In this document: positions 1 to 5,919 of the stretch, piece by piece
Layout of the letters: each line of letters opens with the position of its first letter
Numbering within the stretch: the first letter of the stretch is position 1
From: an uncultured Eubacteriales bacterium
GTDB lineage: Bacteria > Bacillota > Clostridia > Oscillospirales > Acutalibacteraceae
Direction: 5' to 3'
Length of the DNA: 11,366 nucleotides
Assembly (NCBI GenBank): GCA_900321665.1
Contig: ONWY01000014.1
Location: forward strand, 1-11,366
Notes under the pieces: model-generated
What the model saw: only the letters and a program-made list of their open reading frames with translations
What the model was told of the DNA's origin: nothing
The model's database searches: none
Program-made: the position numbers and the translations under genes

Positions 1-141
1 AGTCGAATATAACTGCGTTTTAACGCAATATAACTGACACATCGTGTCAATATAACTTGTGCGAAGCACAAATATAACTTAAATTCTAATTTGGGAGCTT
101 TACCAGCCCCGCAAATTAGAATTTAGCGGGCGTTAGCCCGC
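1..141. repeat. Array of short hairpins separated by an identical 9-base spacer
   Basis: The 9-mer AATATAACT occurs four times (6-14, 27-35, 49-57, 71-79). Between the copies lie different small palindromes: 15-26 (GCGT/ACGC stem), 36-48 (GACAC, loop ATC, GTGTC) and 58-70 (TGTGC, loop GAA, GCACA). After the fourth spacer comes a perfect 14-bp stem, 80-93 with 112-125, around an 18-base loop. A GC-rich hairpin follows (GCGGGC 126-131, loop GTTA, GCCCGC 136-141). The spacer is constant while every stem differs but stays paired, so the pairing looks selected. Bases 1-5 (AGTCG) are probably the right arm of another hairpin cut by the window edge. The array lies just beyond the terminator of the amidohydrolase gene. 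No open frame of note covers it. Its function is unknown; it may be a dispersed palindromic repeat family. Confidence 0.8.
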
Positions 142-170
142 AAAAAAAAAGAGCCTTGCGGCTCTTTTTT
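142..170 (-). terminator. Intrinsic terminator of the amidohydrolase gene
   Basis: Bases 145-155 and 160-170 form a perfect 11-bp stem (GAGCC/GGCTC core extended by A/T pairs) with a 4-base loop. On the minus strand the stem is followed by a run of T. It abuts the TGA stop codon at 170-172. With A and T tracts on both sides it could also stop transcription entering from the left. Confidence 0.88.
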
Positions 171-1738
171 CATATCTTCGCTTGTTTATTTTTCATTCCG
201 GCGAGAATGTGGGCAACCGCGCCCTTGCTGCAGCTGCGGTATTTTTCGCCTTGCAGGTACAGCTGCTCTACCTTTAGCCTGCCGAGCTCCTCTACGGGAA
301 CCGCATAGGGGTTTTCGGAGAGCACTGCCATATCGGCATATTTACCCTTTTCGAGAGTGCCTCTCTCTTTTTCATCAAAGCTTAAGTAGTAGCCGTTGTA
401 GGTGCACATTCTCAGCGCTTCGTACACGCTGACCGATTGCTCCTTTACCGAGTGGTTGCAGGCTTTATAAATCCAGGCAATCGGGTCGGGCGAAGTGCAG
501 GGACCATCGGAGCCGGCACCCATCACAATGCCGTTATCCGCGAAGGTTTTGAGCGGGTTCAGCCTTGCACAGCGCTCCTTGCCGAGCAGCTGTTCCAAGT
601 AGGCATCCGGCTCTTGGCGCCAGTTGATAAACGCCGTTTGCACCGGCATGGCGATGTGGTACTCCTTGCAGATGCGAATGCCCTCTTCGGTGGGCAGGCA
701 ATCGTGAATAATCGCGTGGCGGTGGTCCTCGCGCGGGCAATCCTCGAGCGCGGCTTTGAGCGCTCTGGTCGCCTGGTCAAAGGCTTTGTCGCCGATAGCG
801 TGCATTTCAATTTGCAGCCCGGCGCGGTTGGCTTCCTTGCAAAAAGCCTCCACCTGCGCATCGGTGTAGTAGAGCACGCCGCTGTTATCGCTGCCTTCAT
901 ACGGCTCGTTCATCGCCGCATCGGCAGAACCGAAGCAGCCGTCAAGCGCGCAGGCGAAGCAACCGCCAATGCGCGGCAAACCGCGCTTTACCGCGTTTTT
1001 TACCTGCATGGTTTGCATAAACACTCTCAGCTGCATACCGTTATCGAAGCCTCTGCCGCACCAGCGCTCCAAATCCACATCCATATCGCCGGTGAAGCCG
1101 ACACCGCTGACTGTGTGAATCATACCGATGCCCTTGCTCGCCATAAAATCCGCAGCCTTTTGCATATTTTTAACAAGGCTGAGCAGGGGGATGGAATTGG
1201 TTACAAAATCACTGATGGCAAAAAATGCCTCTTGATTCATTTCGCCCGTATCGGGGTGATAGCCTCTCAAATCTTTTACCTTGCTTTCCACCTTGCGCAG
1301 TAAAGCGGTATTGACCACGCAGGCGTGACCATCGTATTTGACCATAAACACCGGCTTATCGGGGCAAACGGAATCGAGCTCCTCGCGGGTGACTAACCTG
1401 CCTTCCTCTACCGAGTAGGGCGAGGCACCGAAGGTGATGAGCAGCTTTTCCTTCGCTTTTGCCGCATATGCGCGCAACCATTCTAAAATTTGTCGGTTGG
1501 TGGTCGCCTCCATCACATTGAGCCCTGCGTGGAAGGTGGCAAAGGAGGCAAAGTGAATGTGCGTATCCGCAAAGGAGGGAATCAGCGCTTTATCGCCGAG
1601 CTCGATGAGTTCGGCGTTTTGGTAATTGTCCGGCAGTGTGTTGCCGGTAAAGACAATCCTGCCGCCCTTCTCCACTAAGTAAGAAACGATGGTATTATTT
1701 TCATCTAAGGTTAAAATAGTTCCGTGAAAGACCTTCAT
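170..1738 (-). CDS. Metal-dependent amidohydrolase, YtcJ-like (amidohydrolase family 3)
   Basis: A 522-residue cytoplasmic protein with no signal peptide, close to the usual length of YtcJ / N-substituted formamide deformylase-like enzymes. The metal-binding signature of the superfamily is visible in order: DTHIH (His60, His62) at the start of the barrel, a Lys in VKYDGH (about 134), EMHAIGD (His313), HAIIHD (His345) and the late Asp in GSDGP (Asp411). It should hydrolyse a C-N bond in an amide, formamide or cyclic amide; the substrate cannot be told. The ATG at 1736-1738 has AAGGAG eight bases upstream, which fixes the start. It has its own promoter and terminator and follows the operon terminator at 1999-2039, so it is probably a separate transcription unit with no necessary link to the Dlt-like genes. 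A long open frame on the opposite strand is a codon-bias shadow. Confidence 0.9.
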   Translation of the reverse strand: MKVFHGTILTLDENNTIVSYLVEKGGRIVFTGNTLPDNYQNAELIELGDKALIPSFADTHIHFASFATFHAGLNVMEATTNRQILEWLRAYAAKAKEKLLITFGASPYSVEEGRLVTREELDSVCPDKPVFMVKYDGHACVVNTALLRKVESKVKDLRGYHPDTGEMNQEAFFAISDFVTNSIPLLSLVKNMQKAADFMASKGIGMIHTVSGVGFTGDMDVDLERWCGRGFDNGMQLRVFMQTMQVKNAVKRGLPRIGGCFACALDGCFGSADAAMNEPYEGSDNSGVLYYTDAQVEAFCKEANRAGLQIEMHAIGDKAFDQATRALKAALEDCPREDHRHAIIHDCLPTEEGIRICKEYHIAMPVQTAFINWRQEPDAYLEQLLGKERCARLNPLKTFADNGIVMGAGSDGPCTSPDPIAWIYKACNHSVKEQSVSVYEALRMCTYNGYYLSFDEKERGTLEKGKYADMAVLSENPYAVPVEELGRLKVEQLYLQGEKYRSCSKGAVAHILAGMKNKQAKI

Positions 1739-1746
1739 GCAATCAT

Positions 1747-1809
1747 CTCCTTAAATCGTGAAACTGATGTTGATAGTATCATTGTAGCATATTGTGCGGT
1801 GCATTGCAA
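1747..1809 (-). promoter_or_regulatory. Promoter and ribosome site of the amidohydrolase, with a palindrome at the start point
   Basis: Read on the minus strand there is a -35 TTGCAA (1809-1804), a 17-base spacer and a -10 TACAAT (1786-1781) preceded by TGC, which is an extended -10. The 11-base perfect palindrome TGATAGTATCA (1771-1781) begins at the last base of the -10 and covers the expected start point near 1774, so it could be an operator. The ribosome site AAGGAG (1752-1747) follows before the ATG. Confidence 0.6.
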
Positions 1810-1850
1810 TCGCTTAGGGGGTATGGCAAATCGACAAATAGAAACTGCTA

Positions 1851-1890
1851 AGCACTTAAAATCCGGGTAGTTAAGATGGATTTTAGTGCT
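1851..1890. repeat. Imperfect inverted repeat in the gap upstream of the amidohydrolase
   Basis: AGCACTTAAAATCC (1851-1864) pairs with GGATTTTAGTGCT (1878-1890), giving about 13 base pairs with one bulged base and a 13-base loop. It shares the core CTTAAAATCCG with the repeat at 10580-10606, so it may be a degenerate relative of it. No coding potential is convincing here. The rest of the 1739-2040 gap holds the promoter, another repeat and the operon terminator. Confidence 0.45.
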
Positions 1891-1914
1891 TTGAGAATGC
1901 AGGTTGGCTGGCGC

Positions 1915-1967
1915 CAATCAAGTTTGAAAACGCTAAAATACGCTTAAATAGCTGATTTTAAGCGGGT
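1915..1967 (-). repeat. Left copy of an inverted repeat pair flanking the operon
   Basis: Read on the minus strand from 1967, this segment matches plus-strand 10580-10633. The first 27 bases (1967-1941 against 10580-10606, starting ACCCGCTTAAAATC) differ at 3 positions. By eye the match continues more weakly with one gap to about 1915, near 80% over about 53 bases. It also contains its own hairpin (CGCTTAAA 1941-1948 with TTTAAGCG 1957-1964). It lies just outside the operon terminator. Confidence 0.5.
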
Positions 1968-1998
1968 TCGTGCGTGATTGATATGCCATAACGGCGCA

Positions 1999-2039
1999 AA
2001 AAAGGCAGTCGCTTGGGGGTGTCCCTTGACTGCCTTTTT
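1999..2039 (-). terminator. Intrinsic terminator at the end of the seven-gene operon
   Basis: A 12-bp perfect stem, AAAAAGGCAGTC (1999-2010) with GACTGCCTTTTT (2028-2039), encloses a loop that can pair further (GGG/CCC). On the minus strand it begins one base after the TAA stop of the last operon gene (2041-2043) and ends in a T run. Confidence 0.9.
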
Positions 2040-2040
2040 C

Positions 2041-3009
2041 TTATTTATCCTCCGAGGTCAACATCTCGTATTTTGGAATTAAGTTGTTCCAATCGCTGTA
2101 TGCCGGGTCGTTTCGCTTATCCTCCAATTGGTAGGTATCGGCAAGATACTCGCCCAAAAAGGCGCATACCTTTTTGGTACCCCTGAAGTTTAAGTGGTCG
2201 CCGGCATCTGCCGTGTCTGTTTGCCAATCGATTTGAATTTCATCTGCATGCAGGTTAAGGTCTAAATACGCCGCTCCTGTTTTTTTGGCAAGCGCTGCAA
2301 CGGCATTGTGCTTTTCGTATTTCCAATTCTTGTAGCTCGGTGTGCTGACAAAGAGCACCTTTACGCCCTTTTCGTTGCAGTATTTGACAATGTTTTCCAC
2401 ATACTGCGCATTGATTTCGGGGATAGGTTGTATCTCCTTTGTCGGTATCATGTACTCGAAGTTTCTGCCCTTGGTGGTCATCTTCGCGTATTTATAGCCC
2501 TTCATATCATCCTTCCAGGTGTAGGCGGTTTGCTTCACCTTGATGGGAGACATCACCTTCCAACGGTTGTGGAATTGCAGGATAGAGAACATATTCTCTA
2601 TGCGGGTGATAAAGGCATTATCCGAGTGCATTTTGCGGTAAAATGCGTTGGTTTCCAAAATAATCAGCTTGGGCTTTTGATGCTCAAGCGATTGGTGCAC
2701 AAAGCTCTCTGTGAGCGAAATATACTGCGAGGAGCTCGCGCACACAAAGGAGGGGAAGCCCTGCTCCTTCCACATTTGCACCGGGGAAAACGCGGTATAG
2801 GCTTCGCTGTCGCCATACAAAATGACATCGAGCGAATTGTCCGGCTCGGCAAGCACACCGTTGGGTTTCACATCCTGCATGGTTAAGTCCTCCTGCTGCG
2901 GGTAAAACCAGTGGGAAAGCAGCAGCAAAACCAATAACAGGAGCAGGATGAAAATAGCGGCGCCAATCAGCTTGCGCGCGACGGTTTTTCTTCTCTCTTT
3001 TTTATCCAT
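2041..3009 (-). CDS. Membrane-anchored SGNH/DltD-like acyltransferase, copy 2
   Basis: A 322-residue protein with one N-terminal membrane segment (about residues 14-35, very Leu-rich) after a basic start, so the body should be outside the membrane. SGNH-type features are visible: GDSEAY with candidate nucleophile Ser68, LETNAFYR near 119-126, and a C-terminal block AGDHLNF with His272 and Asp268/Asp271 as candidate catalytic residues. In Dlt-like pathways this type of protein accepts the acyl group on Ser and delivers it to the envelope polymer. It is a paralogue of the protein at 4930-5907, roughly half identical, with the key residues at the same numbers. The start is firm: the upstream MBOAT stop codon TAG is part of the ribosome site (TAGGAGG), seven bases before the ATG, so translation is probably coupled. 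Exact acceptor unknown. Confidence 0.82.
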   Translation of the reverse strand: MDKKERRKTVARKLIGAAIFILLLLLVLLLLSHWFYPQQEDLTMQDVKPNGVLAEPDNSLDVILYGDSEAYTAFSPVQMWKEQGFPSFVCASSSQYISLTESFVHQSLEHQKPKLIILETNAFYRKMHSDNAFITRIENMFSILQFHNRWKVMSPIKVKQTAYTWKDDMKGYKYAKMTTKGRNFEYMIPTKEIQPIPEINAQYVENIVKYCNEKGVKVLFVSTPSYKNWKYEKHNAVAALAKKTGAAYLDLNLHADEIQIDWQTDTADAGDHLNFRGTKKVCAFLGEYLADTYQLEDKRNDPAYSDWNNLIPKYEMLTSEDK

Positions 3010-3018
3010 TCGCGCCTC

Positions 3019-4626
3019 CTAAAAGTTTGCATAAATCGGGTCAATCGGAATATAGCCCGCGCCGTATGCACCGAAAACGACGGTGGCAACCACCAGCGCT
3101 ATGTAAATCGGCCAGCGCACGAAGATAGGCTTTTGCGCGATAAGCTCGCGCGGCGATTTCCCTTTTTCTTTTATGATGCCGACAGCAAAGACCACTGCCA
3201 CAGCGAGGATGAGGATAATCACATCGTGAATATCCAGCCCTAAGCTGAGCACGGAACCGTCGACCCACGACTTGAAGGTGAATTTTGTGAAAAGCACCTT
3301 GAGCATCTTTAATGCGTCCTTTAAGCCGCGCGCATTGAAAATCAGCTCGCCGATGCACACCAAAAGTGCGGTTCGGATAATGGCAAAGATTTTATACGGC
3401 AGCTTATTGCGGTCAATATGCCACTTTTCAAACAGGGAGTTGGTAAGCGGTAAAATCAGGCTGCCCAAGGAAATGAGCGCAAAGTGGTACATGCCGAAGA
3501 AAATGTATTCCCACCCGGCGCCGTGCCACAGGCCGTTACATAGCCAGACACAGAAAAATGCGATAATGCTTGCGGGAAGCGGGCCATAGTGCCTGCCAAG
3601 CTTTTTGCGGCAGCTTTTGGTCATCTTCTTCATCGGCTTGCTCATGGTCACCGGGTAAAATATGTAGTCCCTGAACCATGTGCCGAGGGTGATGTGCCAG
3701 CGCTGCCAAAATTCGGAAATGCTCCTTGAGAAGAAGGGCTGGCGGAAGTTTTCGGGAATGCGCACGCCAAACATCTCGCCGCTGCCGATAACTACATCAA
3801 TTGTACCGGAAAACTCCATATACAGTTCGAGTGTGTACAAAATCGCGCCCAGCGCGATTAAGCCGCCATCGTAATCAAAGGCTTCATAGTCTTTGAAAAT
3901 GGTGGTAACAATGATATTTAACCTGTCGGCAATCACCATTTTTTTGAAAGCGCCGAAGGCGATGCGTTGCGCGCCAAAGGTCAGGTTCTTAAATTGCAGG
4001 CGCTTGCCGGCATATAAATCATATGCCGTGTCCGCATAGCGGCAAATCGGTCCCTCCATGATAATGGGGAAAAACGACATAAACAACGCGACGCGCGCGA
4101 TATTTTTGTCTGCCTTAATTTTGTCTTTGTAGACATCGTGAATGTAGGAAACCGCCTGCAGCGAGTAAAAGGAAATGCCGATGGGTGCTAAAAATTGGGG
4201 CACCTCTACCGCGGCATCCATATGCGTTAAGCGGAAAAAGAGGTTAATGTTTGTAAACAAAAACGGTGAATATTTTAACACGGCGAGCATGCCGATGTTA
4301 ATCACAACACCTGCAATTACCACTGCAAGCTGTTTTGATTGACTTTGCTTTTTAATTTGCTTCTTTTCCTCTCGCGAAGCAGCTGCCTGCAATGCGCTGT
4401 CGCGCTTGCTTTTCAAGCGCTCGAGCAGCAGTGCGAGCAGGTAAATCGAGAGAATTGAAGCAATCAAGTAGAGAATCAGAAACTCACTGATAAACCAAAA
4501 AAAGGCAAAGCTTGCCACCAAGATGGCAAAAGGTCTTGCCTTTTTTGGCACAATCGTATATAAGAGCAAAGCCGCAGGCAAAAAGATTGCCAAAAAGGCT
4601 ACTGATATATAGGATGTAATTTTCAT
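3019..4626 (-). CDS. MBOAT family O-acyltransferase (DltB/AlgI-like), copy 2
   Basis: A 535-residue polytopic membrane protein of DltB/AlgI length plus a short tail. MBOAT hallmarks are clear: SISEFWQRWHITLGTWFRDY (His311 within it) and NGLWHGAGWEY with the invariant His368, followed by further membrane helices. It should take an acyl group from the carrier protein on the cytoplasmic side and move it across the membrane. The C-terminus is GYIPIDPIYANF; the last six residues, with Tyr532, match the pattern of the acyl-shuttle hexapeptide known from DltX and from MBOATs lacking DltX. It is strongly similar to the MBOAT at 5920-7521, most of all in the catalytic half, and more divergent in the first 140 residues. 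The start lies 10 bases after the carrier protein stop. The ribosome site is weak (GAGGA inside the previous gene), so coupling is likely. Confidence 0.92.
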   Translation of the reverse strand: MKITSYISVAFLAIFLPAALLLYTIVPKKARPFAILVASFAFFWFISEFLILYLIASILSIYLLALLLERLKSKRDSALQAAASREEKKQIKKQSQSKQLAVVIAGVVINIGMLAVLKYSPFLFTNINLFFRLTHMDAAVEVPQFLAPIGISFYSLQAVSYIHDVYKDKIKADKNIARVALFMSFFPIIMEGPICRYADTAYDLYAGKRLQFKNLTFGAQRIAFGAFKKMVIADRLNIIVTTIFKDYEAFDYDGGLIALGAILYTLELYMEFSGTIDVVIGSGEMFGVRIPENFRQPFFSRSISEFWQRWHITLGTWFRDYIFYPVTMSKPMKKMTKSCRKKLGRHYGPLPASIIAFFCVWLCNGLWHGAGWEYIFFGMYHFALISLGSLILPLTNSLFEKWHIDRNKLPYKIFAIIRTALLVCIGELIFNARGLKDALKMLKVLFTKFTFKSWVDGSVLSLGLDIHDVIILILAVAVVFAVGIIKEKGKSPRELIAQKPIFVRWPIYIALVVATVVFGAYGAGYIPIDPIYANF

Positions 4627-4636
4627 TGGTCAGCTA

Positions 4637-4867
4637 TTAGTCCTCGTCTTCCAATCTTTCAATCATTGCCATCAGTGCTTTGGCGGAATTGAAGTTTTCG
4701 GGCTTGATTTCCACAGTCGGGATAGTGATGTCAAACTCATCTTCAATCTCTGCCACAAGAGAGATAATCTGCAAAGAGCCTAAGATGTGGTCATCAATCA
4801 AGGTGGTGCAGGTTTCGTAATCTGCATCGGGTTGAATGTCTTCCAAAATTTCAATTAATCTGTCCAT
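4637..4867 (-). CDS. Acyl carrier protein (DltC-like)
   Basis: A 76-residue acidic protein with the carrier-protein pattern: helix 1 (MDRLIEILEDIQPDAD), then DDHILGSLQIISLVAEI, in which Ser31 is the expected phosphopantetheine attachment site, then an acidic recognition helix (EIEDEFDITIP) and a terminal helix. The residue before the Ser is Gly rather than the common Asp. It should hold the cargo activated by the adenylating enzyme as a thioester and present it to the MBOATs. It is the only carrier protein in the operon although there are two MBOAT-SGNH pairs, and it sits between them. The ATG is preceded by AGGAG ten bases upstream. A small hairpin lies between the previous gene and this one. 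No phosphopantetheinyl transferase is encoded in the window. Confidence 0.88.
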   Translation of the reverse strand: MDRLIEILEDIQPDADYETCTTLIDDHILGSLQIISLVAEIEDEFDITIPTVEIKPENFNSAKALMAMIERLEDED

Positions 4868-4903
4868 AATATTTATTCTCCTTTTAATAATATTCTTTTA
4901 TGG

Positions 4904-4920
4904 AAAGCGCTTTGCGCTTT
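4904..4920. promoter_or_regulatory. Small hairpin between SGNH copy 1 and the carrier protein gene
   Basis: AAAGCGC (4904-4910) and GCGCTTT (4914-4920) pair perfectly with a 3-base loop. On the operon strand it is preceded by an A run but not followed by a proper T run, so it is a poor terminator in that direction and looks better on the plus strand. It may be an RNA processing or stabilising element that sets carrier protein level. Role uncertain. Confidence 0.35.
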
Positions 4921-4929
4921 TTTAATAAG

Positions 4930-5907
4930 TTATGCCTTGGTTTTGCTTCTGGCGGTAACCTCGTCATACAAGGGCTTCAAATCGTTCCAATCGCTGAAAG
5001 CCGGGTCCTTGCGGTGGTCGGGCAGTTGGAAGGTCTTTGCCGCGTAGTTGCCGAAGAAGGCGGAAACCTTGGTGGCGCCGTAGTAATTGACATGGTCGCC
5101 CCTGTCGCAGGTGTCGTGGTTCCAATCCAAGCCGACATCCTCCAGGTTTAAATCAATGTATTTTACATTCATCTGCTTGGAGATTTTCACCATCATGTTA
5201 TGCTTTGCATAGTTCCAATTGACCGTGCTCGGTGCGCTGACCAAAACCAGCTCCACGCCGTGCTCCTTGCAAAGGTTGTAAATGTTTTTCACATGGGTCA
5301 GGTTGGTGCCGGGGATTTTTTGCAGCTTGGTGGTTTTTTGCATGTAATCCGGGTGGCGCGATTTATTGATAATATCAATGTATTTAAAGCCTTTTAAACC
5401 GTCTCGCCAAAGGTAATCGTTTTCATTTTCGTTGATGTCCATCGGGTCGAAGTTTTTCCACAGGTTGTGGTATTGGAACACCGGCAATATGCTTTCAATT
5501 TTTGAAAGGGTGGGGTCATCGGTATTCATTTTGCGGTAAATGGCGTTGGTCTCCAAAAAGATAACCTTTGGCTTTTGGTGCTCAAGGGTTTGGCGCACAA
5601 AGTTTTCGGTCAAGGAGATGTATTGCGAAGCACTCGAGCAGACATAGCTTGTGAAGCCGTGCTCCTGCCACATTTGCACCGGCGAAAAGGCGGAAAACGC
5701 CTCGCTGTCGCCGAAAATGATGGCATCCATCGAGTTTTCCGGCTCGGCAAGCATGCCGTAGGGTCTGACATCCTTTACCGAATCGGTATGGAAGCGCTCC
5801 GGAGTAAACAAGTATGAAACGCCGAACAGCAGCCCGATACCCAATGCCGCAAAAACAATGGAACCGATGATTTTTTTCACTGTGGATTTTTGCATTTTAA
5901 CTTTCAT
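4930..5907 (-). CDS. Membrane-anchored SGNH/DltD-like acyltransferase, copy 1
   Basis: A 325-residue protein with one N-terminal membrane helix (about residues 12-34) and an outside body. It has GDSEAF with candidate nucleophile Ser68, LETNAIYRK near 119-127 and the C-terminal block RGDHVNYYG with Asp271/His272, all at the same positions as in the paralogue at 2041-3009. Long stretches such as AFSPVQMW and ASQYISLT are shared, while the centre (about 150-200) differs, which is where acceptor choice might reside. The predicted role is to take the acyl group from the shuttle Tyr of its partner MBOAT and pass it to an envelope polymer. The upstream MBOAT stop codon is embedded in the ribosome site (TAAGGAGG), which fixes this start over the in-frame ATG at codon 5. 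Confidence 0.82.
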   Translation of the reverse strand: MKVKMQKSTVKKIIGSIVFAALGIGLLFGVSYLFTPERFHTDSVKDVRPYGMLAEPENSMDAIIFGDSEAFSAFSPVQMWQEHGFTSYVCSSASQYISLTENFVRQTLEHQKPKVIFLETNAIYRKMNTDDPTLSKIESILPVFQYHNLWKNFDPMDINENENDYLWRDGLKGFKYIDIINKSRHPDYMQKTTKLQKIPGTNLTHVKNIYNLCKEHGVELVLVSAPSTVNWNYAKHNMMVKISKQMNVKYIDLNLEDVGLDWNHDTCDRGDHVNYYGATKVSAFFGNYAAKTFQLPDHRKDPAFSDWNDLKPLYDEVTARSKTKA

Positions 5908-5919
5908 CTCATCGCCTCC

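Noticed and set aside
1..141. CRISPR array
   Set aside because: The constant unit is only 9 bases and the intervening units are palindromes of different sequence; no cas genes are nearby.
437..1303. 288-codon open frame on the plus strand inside the amidohydrolase
   Set aside because: It lies wholly antisense to a gene with intact catalytic motifs, and its translation has no recognisable domain; it is a codon-bias shadow.
1735..1917. 60-codon minus-strand frame upstream of the amidohydrolase
   Set aside because: It overlaps the promoter and ribosome site of the amidohydrolase, has no ribosome site of its own and no recognisable features.
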